DNA from: Mesorhizobium sp. B2-1-1
Lineage (GTDB): Bacteria > Pseudomonadota > Alphaproteobacteria > Rhizobiales > Rhizobiaceae
DNA: 64,000 nucleotides
Assembly (NCBI RefSeq): GCF_006442975.2
Contig: NZ_CP083954.1
Coordinates: 2,735,501 to 2,799,500, forward strand
Reading direction: 5' to 3'
Shown: positions 1 through 9,447 of the stretch, piece after piece
Layout: every line of letters begins with the position of its first letter
How positions within the stretch are numbered: position 1 is the first letter of the stretch
The notes under the pieces: generated by a model
What the model saw: the letters and a program-made list of their open reading frames with translations, nothing else
The model's database searches: none
Told to the model about the DNA's origin: nothing
Made by a program: the position numbers and the translations under genes

Positions 1-459
1 GTCCTGGTGCAGGCAGTTGAAGTCGCCGGGCACATATTGCAGCAGAAGTGGCGTCGGCCTGACCTGGCCGGCGGCGTGGCACTGCTTGAGAAAGGCGGCA
101 TGCGTTTCGGGATAGCGCGTGGCGATGCCCATGCGTTCGTTCCACCGGTTGGCGACCTCGGCGAGCCTGGGATAGAGCGCCGTGCGCAGCCCGCCGATCA
201 GGTCTGGCAAGGGGTAGCGGAAATAGCGGTATTCGCCCTTGCCGAAGCCGTGCCTGGCCATGTGGATATGGCTGCGGAAATGTTCCTCATGCGGATAGAG
301 CCCGGCGAGTTGTCGGCACTCCTGCGGCGTGAGCAGCTTTTCCATCACCGCACAGCCGAAGCCGTCGAGTTCGGCGGCTAGGGCTGGCCAGTCGTAAGCG
401 GCAACGCGTTCCTCGGCGGCTTTCACCACCGATGCCGCAACCTTGGCATGGGCGTTCAT
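1..459 (-). CDS. 2OG-Fe(II) oxygenase, partial at window edge
   Basis: The reading frame is open from its ATG to the window edge, so only the first 153 residues are present. It ends with an H-Q-D triplet preceded by a run ending PGDFNCL. This is the iron-binding HxD motif typical of prolyl-hydroxylase-like 2-oxoglutarate/Fe(II) dioxygenases. The second histidine and the 2OG-binding arginine would lie beyond the edge. The ATG overlaps the stop of the upstream alkyltransferase gene by four bases (ATGA), so the two are probably translationally coupled. Family members are often found beside ada/ogt genes in alphaproteobacteria, which suggests a role in alkylation damage, but the substrate cannot be read from the sequence. 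Confidence 0.8.
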   Translation of the reverse strand, partial: MNAHAKVAASVVKAAEERVAAYDWPALAAELDGFGCAVMEKLLTPQECRQLAGLYPHEEHFRSHIHMARHGFGKGEYRYFRYPLPDLIGGLRTALYPRLAEVANRWNERMGIATRYPETHAAFLKQCHAAGQVRPTPLLLQYVPGDFNCLHQD

Positions 460-1001
460 ATCGCGGCCTCTTTGTCCAGCAAAGCGTGCTTGCGCTCAGT
501 GCCCCAGCGGTAGCCGGAGGGCGTGCCGTCGGCGCGGACGACGCGGTGGCAGGGAATGCCGAGCGCGATCGCGTTAGCGGCGCAGGCCGTCGCCACGGCG
601 CGGGCGCCGTTCGGTTGGCCGAGACGCTGGGCAAGGGCGGCGTAGGTGATGGTTGCTCCGCGGCGGATGCTGCGAAGCTCGCCCCAAACTTTTTGCTGGA
701 ACGGCGTGCCGTGGCTGATGTCGAGCGGCAGGTCCAGGCCGGCGGCGGGCGTTTCGATGAAACGCGTTATCGCCGCAAGATCGTCATGCAAGGCGGTCTC
801 GTCCTCGACCAGCATCCTGCCGGGGAAGCGGCTGGCGAGATCCTGCGCCAGCGCCTCGGCGTCGGAGTCGATCAGGATGGCGCAGACGCCGAGGGAACCG
901 CGCGCGGCGAGGATTTTGCCGATCGCGGATTGGGCGATGGCGTAGATGATGGTGTCGGCGCCGGAGGCTGTCGCCGGCGTGTGGGTTTGCATGAGGTTCA
1001 T
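456..1001 (-). CDS. ogt: Methylated-DNA--protein-cysteine methyltransferase
   Basis: This 181-residue protein transfers alkyl groups from O6-alkylguanine in DNA to its own cysteine, a suicide repair reaction. The C-terminal half carries the family signature PCHRV, with the acceptor Cys at about residue 151, preceded by the helix-turn-helix region (FQQKVW...ITYAALAQRLG). A longer reading frame exists, but the ATG chosen has a strong GAAGGAG ribosome site eight bases upstream, and the extra N-terminal residues look non-coding. It resembles the C-terminal domain of the nearby Ada. It overlaps the dioxygenase start by ATGA. Confidence 0.93.
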   Translation of the reverse strand: MNLMQTHTPATASGADTIIYAIAQSAIGKILAARGSLGVCAILIDSDAEALAQDLASRFPGRMLVEDETALHDDLAAITRFIETPAAGLDLPLDISHGTPFQQKVWGELRSIRRGATITYAALAQRLGQPNGARAVATACAANAIALGIPCHRVVRADGTPSGYRWGTERKHALLDKEAAI

Positions 1002-1107
1002 TGCTTCACTCCTTCTGTGTGCCTGAACCCTAGCCGCGTGCCTTCCGTTCCTCACTCCGATGCTTGCTTTCAAATTCAATTTCCGGAACGGTGCGGAGGT
1101 AAGTACC

Positions 1108-1149
1108 CTACGGCGCCCCCCTCCGGCAGGACAGAGGGGGGCGCCGTAG
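1108..1149. repeat. Palindromic intergenic element, long hairpin
   Basis: Two perfect 16-base arms (starting CTACGGCGCC) flank a 10-base loop, CGGCAGGACA. The same arm and loop words recur near 42845 and 50139, so this is one copy of a dispersed element rather than a private terminator. It lies between two minus-strand genes and could also act as a transcription terminator or mRNA stabiliser. Confidence 0.85.
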
Positions 1150-1158
1150 AGCGCTGAT

Positions 1159-1389
1159 TTATGCGATACGAATGACAGCAACCTCGCCAAGCAAAAAAAC
1201 CTCGCCTGATAACAGCCGCAGTTCGATCTCGCCGGTCGCGCCACGGCTCCACTCGGCCTTGCCGCTCTCGACAAGCTCCCCGAGCGCAGCCATCACCAGC
1301 GACCGCGCATCTTTGGCGCGTCTGACGGCGCCGCGATGGGGGATCCCAATGTCCGCATCGGTGGTGGAAGACCTTGCCATCGCGCCCAT
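1159..1389 (-). CDS. Small conserved-type hypothetical protein
   Basis: This 76-residue protein of unknown function has a predicted helix followed by a strand-rich C-terminus rich in Val, Leu and Glu. No known motif is recognised. It has a strong ribosome site (TGAGGAGGAG), and the TGA in that site is the stop codon of ada, so translation is probably coupled to ada. Its position between ada and ogt suggests membership of the repair operon, but nothing in its sequence shows a repair activity. Confidence 0.65.
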   Translation of the reverse strand: MGAMARSSTTDADIGIPHRGAVRRAKDARSLVMAALGELVESGKAEWSRGATGEIELRLLSGEVFLLGEVAVIRIA

Positions 1390-1401
1390 TGCCGCTCCTC
1401 C

Positions 1402-2490
<1,089 letters not shown>

Positions 2491-2604
2491 TGAAGCCGCA
2501 GACGACCCGCGTCGCCACCCGTTTCCTGCCAATTGAGAGGTGGACGCGAGCGTATTCGTCGGGACACACAAAGGATATGACAAGATTGATCCGGAGAAGG
2601 TGTG

Positions 2605-2790
2605 ATGGAAAACATTCGACCCCTTAAGACCGAGGCCGATTACGATCGGGCGATTGCCGAAATCATCCAATATTTCGAGAACGAGCCGGAAATCGGCTCT
2701 CTTGGCGATTACCGGTTTGATGTTCTCGCGACCTTGATCGACGCTTATGAGGATAAGCACTACCCTATCGAAGCACCCACATCCCGTTGA
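2605..2790 (+). pseudogene. HigA-type antitoxin, N-terminal fragment
   Basis: The 61 residues match the start of HigA-like antitoxins (IRPLKTEADYDRAIAEI, then DVLATLIDAYEDKHYPI). The family normally continues with a helix-turn-helix domain of about 60 residues, and here the frame stops right after the N-domain. The following DNA does not continue the HTH in any frame. No HigB toxin gene lies upstream, where ada is divergent. The ribosome site (GGAGAAGG) is intact, so a short peptide could still be made. It is most likely a truncated, orphaned antitoxin. Confidence 0.6.
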
Positions 2791-2877
2791 AGGTTATTCA
2801 CTCACACATTCAACCTGTCGCGAAAGGCGAAAGCCGCCGCTCCCGGTGCCCGATCGCTGTTCCCCGAGCCCTCGTTT

Positions 2878-3570
2878 CTACGCCGCCCGTTTGGGCTCGA
2901 CCGCGAACGGGCTGAGGCCGAGCCAGGTCTGCATCTTCCTTGCGATGTGCTGATCTCCGGTCAAGGCGACCTTCGCGCCGGCCTTCTCGACGGTGATCAA
3001 TCCCATCCAGATCGCCGTCATCGTGTGCAGGTCGGTCGAGACGTAGAGGTCGATATCGAAGCCCGGATCGTACCAGCACAGATCGACCTCGCCATGCTTT
3101 TCGACGATCAGCCACCACGACCGTTTGGACGCCGGCAGCTCCTGGTACAGGAATTGTATCACGGTGCGCCCGTCGGGCAGCGGCGAGGGGTTCAGATTGC
3201 GCCGCATGTCCCACATCAGCAGCGACGGATCGAGGTTCTTGAGGGACAGCCGGGACTCGACCCATTTCTGTCCCCAAAAGCCCATCGCCTCGACGACGGG
3301 GCGCAAATCCCGGCCGGCCTCCGTCAGCCGGTATTCGGAGATGCCCGTCTCGCCCGGCACCTCCTTGCGCTCGACGATCCCGGCGAGCTCGAGCTCCTTC
3401 AGCCGTTGCGACAGAAGGCTGGGCGACATTTTGGGGACGCCGCGGCGCAGGTCGTTGAAACGGGTCGAACCCGCCACCAATTCGCGCATCAGCACCATCG
3501 TCCAGCGGGTGCACAGCACCTCGGCGGCCATCGATAGCGGGCAGAACTGCTTGTATCCGTGCTGGGCCAT
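2878..3570 (-). CDS. HxlR-family winged-helix regulator with C-terminal SCP2-like domain
   Basis: The N-terminal 100 residues have the HxlR signature: CPL near residue 11, RWTMVLMREL, and SLLSQRLKELELAGIVERK as the recognition and wing region. The remaining 120 residues resemble the sterol-carrier-like domain found in some longer HxlR proteins, which may bind a hydrophobic ligand. It is divergent from the DUF1330 gene, with a perfect palindrome in the shared upstream region, so it probably controls that gene and itself. Confidence 0.85.
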   Translation of the reverse strand: MAQHGYKQFCPLSMAAEVLCTRWTMVLMRELVAGSTRFNDLRRGVPKMSPSLLSQRLKELELAGIVERKEVPGETGISEYRLTEAGRDLRPVVEAMGFWGQKWVESRLSLKNLDPSLLMWDMRRNLNPSPLPDGRTVIQFLYQELPASKRSWWLIVEKHGEVDLCWYDPGFDIDLYVSTDLHTMTAIWMGLITVEKAGAKVALTGDQHIARKMQTWLGLSPFAVEPKRAA

Positions 3571-3639
3571 GATCCGACGTCCTCCCTCGAAACTGGGCTG
3601 AACATTAGGCCTTCATGAAGGAAGCGGCCAGTACGGAAA

Positions 3640-3658
3640 CTGTACCGGCCCGGTACAG
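3640..3658. promoter_or_regulatory. Perfect 9-1-9 palindrome, candidate HxlR operator
   Basis: CTGTACCGG, a single C, then CCGGTACAG form a perfect inverted repeat. It sits in the divergent gap, 70 bases before the HxlR start and 89 bases before the DUF1330 start. HxlR proteins bind such dyads as dimers. Assignment to this regulator is inferred from position. Confidence 0.6.
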
Positions 3659-3747
3659 ATCGCGGACTGGCCGGCGCCGGCCCTGCCATGCGAGCCCTTT
3701 GACCGGCCGCGGGGATCTCCCCTGTGCGCCGTAACAGGGAGAAGACC

Positions 3748-4074
3748 ATGACCACATACGTCATTGCAGACATCAAGGTGAAGAACCCGCAGTGGATGCC
3801 GGCCTACGCCGCATCGGTGCACGACCTCGTCCACAAGCATGGCGGCAAGTATCTGTCGCGCAGCGGCAATGTGAAGACGCTTGAAGGCAAGCCGCTCGAC
3901 ACCACTCTGATCGCGCTGATGGCATTCCCGTCGGAAGCGGCGGCGCGCGCCTTCGCCAACGATCCGGCCTACGCGCCCTTCGTCTCGGCCCGTCAGGACG
4001 GTAGCGACAGCCGCTTCCAGATGATCGACAACACAGACCTGGCGGGGACGATCCCGTATCTGCCGAAGGGATGA
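3748..4074 (+). CDS. DUF1330 family protein
   Basis: This 108-residue protein has the compact alpha/beta ferredoxin-like (dimeric alpha-beta barrel) pattern of DUF1330: MTTYVIADIKVKNP, then GGKYLSRSG and LIALMAFPS. The family's biochemical role is not known. The ATG chosen follows AGGGAGAAGACC and removes eight unlikely upstream residues. It is transcribed away from the HxlR regulator, and a repressor-target pair is the simplest reading. Confidence 0.85.
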   Translation: MTTYVIADIKVKNPQWMPAYAASVHDLVHKHGGKYLSRSGNVKTLEGKPLDTTLIALMAFPSEAAARAFANDPAYAPFVSARQDGSDSRFQMIDNTDLAGTIPYLPKG

Positions 4075-4195
4075 AGCTTTCCTCCATCCGTCGCATCGCT
4101 TTCGGGCTCTCCGAGCAACGACAATCACGGCGCTTGCCTGCCGCGCCTCCGTATTTCCGGCGGCCGGCGCGCTGGGCCTTTTCAAGAAGAATGGA

Positions 4196-4732
4196 ATGAA
4201 CATGATACGCAAATTCCACAACGGGCTTCTCATGGCGGGGGCCATGCTGGCCGTCTGCGCCACTTTCGCCCAGGCCCATCAGGACGAGGTCGCATTTACA
4301 TCCGGCGCGAATCCACTGGCCGGTAAGGTGCGGGCGGCGAACGGCCGGTTCCTCGACGTCAAAGTCGCCACGGACGAAGGCTATGCGCCCATTCCCTGCG
4401 CCAGCGGCATCACCGGCGGCGCGATGGGCATTCACTATGTCAACGGCCAGTACCTGAAGGACGACAAGATCGACATTGCCCGTCCCGAGGCCGTGATGTA
4501 CGAGCCGATGGCCGACGGCACACTGAAGCTGGTGGCGGTCGAATACATCACCGCCAAGGGGCCGGCGTCACTGGACGGCCAATTGTTCAACTTCAACAGT
4601 GCGCCCAACCGTTACGGCCTGGGCGAATTCTACGAGCTGCATGTCTGGGCCTGGAAGGGCAACCCGACCGGCACCTTCGCCGACATGAACCCGAAAGTGT
4701 CGTGCGAACACGCGGTGGCGCCCAGCCAGTAA
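4196..4732 (+). CDS. Secreted protein of unknown function
   Basis: The first 27 residues form a typical Sec signal peptide (basic start, LLMAGAMLAVCATF core, AQA cleavage site). The 150-residue mature part has two Cys that could form a disulphide (CASG and the C-terminal VSCEH) and a repeated Gly/Tyr-rich pattern. I do not recognise a named family, although the size and pattern are common in rhizobial periplasmic proteins of unknown role. It lies 121 bases after the DUF1330 gene and might be co-transcribed with it. Confidence 0.75.
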   Translation: MNMIRKFHNGLLMAGAMLAVCATFAQAHQDEVAFTSGANPLAGKVRAANGRFLDVKVATDEGYAPIPCASGITGGAMGIHYVNGQYLKDDKIDIARPEAVMYEPMADGTLKLVAVEYITAKGPASLDGQLFNFNSAPNRYGLGEFYELHVWAWKGNPTGTFADMNPKVSCEHAVAPSQ

Positions 4733-4787
4733 GCAATGAAGCCAGGCGGTGAAGGCCGCCTGGCTCGACGCTGTCCGCTCCGGCCCG

Positions 4788-5879
4788 TTATCGCGGCGCG
4801 GGATTGGGGGCCGCCGATCCCGTATCGGAAGACTGTTGGGCCACGTCGGAAGCCTGCTGCCCCGATGCCGGTAGAACGAAGCGTCCGGTCAGGTACCAGA
4901 GCAGAGAGACCACGATGATCGATAGGTAGCCGTCCACGGCATAGTGCCAGCCGGTATAGACCGAGCCGAACAGGATGAGTGCGGCGAACGACCAGCCTGC
5001 AACGGCCCAGCGACGACCAAAGCCGGTGAGGAAGAAGGCATTGAGCGTGACGATGGCGACATGCATGCTTGGCATCGCCGTGATGCCGCTGCCCAGCGCG
5101 GAGCTACCGCTGTCGTGTGCATCGAGCAGATAGCTGGCGGCGAACCGCACCGGCAACGCATACGGGTCTGCCATCAGCGCTGCGAGCACCCCGGCAAATC
5201 GGCTGCCGCCATAGAACCGGTCGTAGAATATCGGCCCGCTGGATGACAGCATGATTGGAAGAACGGTGCCACACAACACCATGGTGAGCGCGAACGCCCA
5301 GAGATAGCGGATGCGCCGGGCGGGACTGTTCCAGAAGGCGACGAAGAGCACGACGCCAAGCCATTGCATGAACCACCAGGACATATAGGCCTTGAAAACC
5401 AGCATGGAGGCGGGCTCTGAAACGATGCCGTGCGTCCATACCCAAGGATCGACGCCGTGCAGCCAACGATCGAGGTCGGCCAGCATGGGATCAGCATAGT
5501 AAGGCACGATCTCCGGTATGGTGATCCTGAATGTCGTGAAAGCGATGATGCCGAGAAAGAATAGCAAGACGACCCGCGCGGCCGCCGGCCCGCGTTCCTT
5601 GAGTATGTGCACCATGAATCTTGTCGGCCTGGGCCCGCCATACACCAATGCCGTTAACCCGAGGCCAACCACCAGCAGCACCGGCAGCAAGCCGAGGAAT
5701 GTCCCGAAGTACTTTATGGACAGCAGAAGATATCGCTCAGGCCGCAGGCAAAGCGCCGTCGCGACGCAGACCAGGCACAGGCCCGTCAGCAGCCAGCTGC
5801 TTCTGGTTGTCGCCACGCCAAGATCAACAGTGGAAACCGATCGGAGATCGCCGCCCTGTGTTCCGGTGTACCCACTCAT
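4788..5879 (-). CDS. PAP2-superfamily integral membrane protein
   Basis: This 363-residue protein has about seven membrane spans. The three PAP2 phosphatase/transferase signatures are recognisable in the second half: SSSGPIFYDR, then GITAMPSMHVA, then GWHYAVDGY, with the two catalytic His and the Asp in place. The spacing fits the inositolphosphotransferase-like branch of PAP2 enzymes, which act on lipid phosphates at the membrane. A low-complexity polar tail follows the last span. The substrate is unknown. Confidence 0.85.
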   Translation of the reverse strand: MSGYTGTQGGDLRSVSTVDLGVATTRSSWLLTGLCLVCVATALCLRPERYLLLSIKYFGTFLGLLPVLLVVGLGLTALVYGGPRPTRFMVHILKERGPAAARVVLLFFLGIIAFTTFRITIPEIVPYYADPMLADLDRWLHGVDPWVWTHGIVSEPASMLVFKAYMSWWFMQWLGVVLFVAFWNSPARRIRYLWAFALTMVLCGTVLPIMLSSSGPIFYDRFYGGSRFAGVLAALMADPYALPVRFAASYLLDAHDSGSSALGSGITAMPSMHVAIVTLNAFFLTGFGRRWAVAGWSFAALILFGSVYTGWHYAVDGYLSIIVVSLLWYLTGRFVLPASGQQASDVAQQSSDTGSAAPNPAPR

Positions 5880-5976
5880 CAGGGAGGTCCCGCCAGCTTT
5901 CGAACTTGTTATGAATGTTCTGGCGGCAACCTATTAATATCTTGTTGCACCCGTAATGGTGTCTGGTTTCCAATGT

Positions 5977-5997
5977 AATACTCAATAGTGTAGTATT
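5977..5997. promoter_or_regulatory. AT-rich dyad upstream of PAP2 gene
   Basis: AATACT and AGTATT form an inverted repeat with a 9-base spacer, inside the only AT-rich stretch of the gap upstream of the PAP2 gene. It may be an operator or promoter element. No regulator gene is adjacent, so the call is weak. Confidence 0.25.
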
Positions 5998-6073
5998 GTA
6001 TTCTGAGGACGATGGCGGTGCTGGCCCTGTGTTGGGTTGCTGCCAAGAGGCCTTTCGTGACGCACGTGCAATC

Positions 6074-6110
6074 GAGAGGGACCACTGCCTGGACGGCGAT
6101 GGTCCCTCTC
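6074..6110. terminator. Stem-loop 3' of ester-cyclase-like gene
   Basis: GAGAGGGACCA pairs perfectly with TGGTCCCTCTC around a 15-base loop, directly after the stop codon of the minus-strand SnoaL-like gene. There is no strong T-run on either side, so it may be an mRNA 3' hairpin rather than a classic intrinsic terminator. Confidence 0.5.
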
Positions 6111-6112
6111 AT

Positions 6113-6562
6113 TCAAGCCGCCTTGATCAGGCCGAGCTGGGTCAACGCCGCGACGCCGTCGTCGAGGCCGATCTCCTCGACGATCCTGCCCTCGATCACC
6201 TTCAGCACCGTGGTGCCGGTGAAGCGCATGGTGCGGCCGGTGGCGGCGGGCAGCGAACCGACGAGGAAATCGCTGAAGGCCGGACCGGCATGGGTGCCGC
6301 CGCCTTCCCACTGGCCGACGACATAGTCGCCTTCGGCGATGAGGTCGGCGGTGGCCCAGAAGTTGAGGTCCGGGAAGGCAGCGCGGAAATCGGTCATGAA
6401 GGCCTTGATGTCCTCGCGGCCGCGGCGCGGTTCATGCAGCGAATATTTGAGCAGCATGTCGGACGCGGCGATGGCGTCGACGACGGAAAGATCGCAGGTT
6501 TCACCCCAGAAATCAGTGAACCATCTAGCGACGACGGCCTTGTTGTCTTCCTGTTTGGTCAT
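6113..6562 (-). CDS. SnoaL-like ester cyclase family protein
   Basis: This 149-residue protein has the SnoaL/NTF2-like fold pattern: NKAVVARWFTDFW at the start, RRGREDIKAFMTDFRAAFPDL in the middle, and the paired beta motif VVGQWEGGGTHAG. Many members are small hydrolases or cyclases of unknown substrate. The upstream frame is open for another 230 codons, but the ATG chosen gives the usual family length and N-terminus. It is divergent from the GGDEF-EAL gene. Confidence 0.8.
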   Translation of the reverse strand: MTKQEDNKAVVARWFTDFWGETCDLSVVDAIAASDMLLKYSLHEPRRGREDIKAFMTDFRAAFPDLNFWATADLIAEGDYVVGQWEGGGTHAGPAFSDFLVGSLPAATGRTMRFTGTTVLKVIEGRIVEEIGLDDGVAALTQLGLIKAA

Positions 6563-6778
6563 GGGAAAAGTCCTCTTGTGTTTGCACGAGATCGCCAGGG
6601 CGGGCGGCGACCCCGCGCAAACACTAGGAGGATTGGCGGGCGGGCAAACTCCGCTTCTTGCCCGCCAATCGAAAGTCGGGACCGCAAGCGAGGAACGCGG
6701 CGGAGCCACCGGCGTGGTAACGCTTTCTTCTCTGGTTTTGCCGCAGATTGCCCCCGGCGGGGTTGGACGAAACGGAAG

Positions 6779-8875
6779 ATGGCGGGTCAGGACAAGAAAA
6801 GCCGTAATGGAACGTTCTGGGAGAAGGCCCTGGAGCGCGCCCAACTTGGCGTCTGGGACTGGGACCTTCGGACAGGCGAGTGTTTCTATTCCGCCACCTG
6901 GGCGCGGATGCTGGGCTATGACGAAAGCGAGCTTGCCAACAGCAGCGACCTCTGGCTGCGGCTTACCCATCCCGACGATCGCGAGCAGGCGCTGGCCAGC
7001 GGCGACCGTCACATCGCCGGCCTGACCGACACCATCGAGACCGAGCTCAGGCTCCGGCACAAGCAAGGCCACTGGGTCTGGGTGCTCGACCGCGGCGGCA
7101 TCGTCGAACGCGACCGCGACGGCCAACCGATCCGGCTGATGGGCGTGCAGACCGATATTTCGAAACAGAAGGCGGCAGAGGCCGCGCTGGAACAGGTCAA
7201 CATCCGCTTCCGCCTGGCGCTCGCGGCCAGCGGCACCGGCATCTGGCACTACGACATCGCCAGCAACAAAAGCTATTGGGATTCCCGCACCAGGGAAATA
7301 TTCGGCCTTGTCGCCGTTACCGACGAGGTGACGGCAGACCTATGGCACAGCTACCTGCATCCCGACGACAAGCAGGCGGCCGAACGCGCCCACAGGGCGC
7401 CGCTGGAAACCGACGGCGTCATTGCCGCGCAATATCGCATCATCAGGCGCGACGGCGATATCCGTCATGTCGAATCGCTGGTGCGTTTCGTCGCCGCCGC
7501 CGGTGCCGCCGGCCAGATCCTCGGCACGGTGCGCGACATCACCGAAGACAAGCTGCGCGAACAGGAACTGGCCTATGCCGCCCGCCACGACGCGCTGACC
7601 GGCCTGTGGAACCGCGCCGCCTTCGACAGGCTGCTTGGCGAGCATATCGCGGCGGGAGCGCCGCTGGCGGTGTTCTATGTCGATCTTGATTACTTCAAGG
7701 CGCTCAACGACTTCGCCGGGCATGCCGCCGGCGACCTGGCGCTGAAGAGCGTCGCGGGGGGCATACGCGGCTGCCTGCCGCCGTCGGCGCATGCGGCGCG
7801 CCTGGGCGGTGACGAGTTCGCGCTGCTGGTGCCGCATTGCGACGCGGTGCAGGCCGAGCGGATCGCCGGCGCCGTGCTTGGGGCGGTGCGTGAGGCCGAT
7901 CTCGGCCCGGCCGCGTCATCGCGCCGACTGGCGGCCTCGATCGGCATCGCCTTCATCGATGACGCCACGACTACCGTGGCCGATGCGCTGGCTTGCGCCG
8001 ACGACGCCTGCTACGCGGCCAAGGCGGCGGGGCGCAACCGCTTCGCGGTGTTTTCGGCCGCGGCGCGATCTGGGGCCGCCGGCCTCAATGCGGCGCGCAT
8101 CGCAGCCGACACCGTCGATGCCATGGACGACGGGCGGCTGAAACTGTTCGGCCAGGAAATCCATCTCCTGGGAAAGCCATGGCAAGAGTGCCGGCACGTC
8201 GAAGTGCTGGCGAGGCTCGCCGCGCGCAACGGGCGGCTGGTGCCGCCGGGCGAATTCATCCCGGTGGCCGAGCGTTTCGGCATCGCCTCGAAACTCGACC
8301 GCTGGATCATTCGCACGGCGCTGTTGCGGCACGGACCGGCGCTGCTTGCCGGGGCGCTGACGCTGGGCTTCAACCTGTCGGCTCAGACATTGAGCGATCC
8401 GGGGCTGTGGGATTTCGTCGACAACACCATCGAGGAAACCGGTGCGCCGCATTCCGGCATCGGATTCGAGATCACCGAAACCGCGGCCGTCACCAATTTC
8501 GACGCCGCCGAGGACTTCGTGCGCAAGGCGCGCGAGCGACGCTGCCGGGTCAGCCTCGACGATTTCGGCGCCGGCATGAGCTCGTTCGAGTATCTCAGGC
8601 GCTTTCCCGTCGATGCGATCAAGATCGACGGCTCGTTCATCGAACATATCACCGACAGCCGCTTCGATCGCGAGATCGTGCTGGCGATGACCGGCATTGC
8701 GAGGAGCCTCGACTTCGCCGTGGTGGGCGAGAAGATCGAACGGCACGATACGCTGGCCATGCTCCAGGACATGGGCGTCGCCTATGGCCAGGGCTTCTTG
8801 CTGCATCGTCCCGAGCCGCTGGAGGCGATCGTTTCGCGCGCGACGGCCGGAATGCCCGACAGGCGGCGCGCCTGA
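6779..8875 (+). CDS. PAS-PAS-GGDEF-EAL cyclic-di-GMP protein
   Basis: The 698-residue protein has two PAS sensor domains with PAC motifs (about 15-125 and 140-255), a GGDEF domain (intact GGDEF near 343-347) and an EAL domain (Glu of the EAL-type motif, here EVL, near 475). EAL catalytic positions are also present (NLSAQ, EITET, DDFGAG, KIDGSF, E in GEKIE, GQGF). It may therefore both make and degrade cyclic di-GMP. The RxxD product-inhibition site before GGDEF is absent. No transmembrane segment is seen, so it is probably cytoplasmic. The frame is open far upstream, but the homologous part begins at this ATG. Confidence 0.93.
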   Translation: MAGQDKKSRNGTFWEKALERAQLGVWDWDLRTGECFYSATWARMLGYDESELANSSDLWLRLTHPDDREQALASGDRHIAGLTDTIETELRLRHKQGHWVWVLDRGGIVERDRDGQPIRLMGVQTDISKQKAAEAALEQVNIRFRLALAASGTGIWHYDIASNKSYWDSRTREIFGLVAVTDEVTADLWHSYLHPDDKQAAERAHRAPLETDGVIAAQYRIIRRDGDIRHVESLVRFVAAAGAAGQILGTVRDITEDKLREQELAYAARHDALTGLWNRAAFDRLLGEHIAAGAPLAVFYVDLDYFKALNDFAGHAAGDLALKSVAGGIRGCLPPSAHAARLGGDEFALLVPHCDAVQAERIAGAVLGAVREADLGPAASSRRLAASIGIAFIDDATTTVADALACADDACYAAKAAGRNRFAVFSAAARSGAAGLNAARIAADTVDAMDDGRLKLFGQEIHLLGKPWQECRHVEVLARLAARNGRLVPPGEFIPVAERFGIASKLDRWIIRTALLRHGPALLAGALTLGFNLSAQTLSDPGLWDFVDNTIEETGAPHSGIGFEITETAAVTNFDAAEDFVRKARERRCRVSLDDFGAGMSSFEYLRRFPVDAIKIDGSFIEHITDSRFDREIVLAMTGIARSLDFAVVGEKIERHDTLAMLQDMGVAYGQGFLLHRPEPLEAIVSRATAGMPDRRRA

Positions 8876-8997
8876 AGCGGGCAAGCCGCCCGCCAGAATC
8901 GCCGAGCCACTCCAACACTCCATTAGGCAATCCCGAAGAGCTGTTAAGCACGGCCTCTGGAACGGCTCCGGGCGGTCGGCCGGGCGTGGCGGAACGA

Positions 8998-9207
8998 TCA
9001 CTGGCGGTCGGCGAACCGTGCCGATCGCGGAAACTCCAACACCTCTGCCTCCGATCGCCTGTGCTGCGCCTCCGCGACCGCTTCGATCAGCAGGTCGAGG
9101 GCTTCGCATGCCGAGCGGCTTGTCTCGTCATCGCCGCGCAAATAGTGATAGGCGCGTTCGAGATGCACCCGGGCGGCTGAAAAATCGCTGGTCAATGATC
9201 CCTCCAT
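8998..9207 (-). CDS. Small hypothetical protein
   Basis: This 69-residue, mostly helical, acidic protein has no recognised motif. A ribosome site (AGGGCGAGG) stands just before the ATG, which supports real translation. It is alone on its strand between the GGDEF-EAL and BKACE genes. The function is unknown. Confidence 0.55.
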   Translation of the reverse strand: MEGSLTSDFSAARVHLERAYHYLRGDDETSRSACEALDLLIEAVAEAQHRRSEAEVLEFPRSARFADRQ

Positions 9208-9317
9208 TACCTCGCCCTAATATATCTTGGCCGGTCTGGCGGAACACAGGGTAAATATCCACAGGCGGATTTTATTCAAATGCCGGGATTCCGATAAGGA
9301 AGAGCGAGGCCGTGGAA

Positions 9318-9351
9318 CTGCCGATCTCCTCCACAAGGGGGAGATCGGCAG
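9318..9351. repeat. Palindromic intergenic element, short form
   Basis: CTGCCGATCTCC and its reverse complement flank a 10-base loop. The same arm words recur near 46937, 47674, 50170 and 56245. The element sits in the gap before the BKACE gene. Confidence 0.8.
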
Positions 9352-9447
9352 TCTCACCGGCCGCTGTCAGGAGAGACAACGCCCAACTCTTTGCCATGCC
9401 TTGCCACGCAGCTAGAGTGCTGGCTCCCTTGTCCGAGGATGGCAGCC

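Noticed and set aside
2491..2760. N-terminal extension of Ada
   Set aside because: It would overlap the HigA-like fragment and adds about 90 residues absent from Ada proteins.
5996..6778. Long upstream extension of the GGDEF-EAL reading frame
   Set aside because: It overlaps the divergent SnoaL-like gene on the other strand and has no resemblance to a domain. The PAS homology begins after the ATG at 6779.
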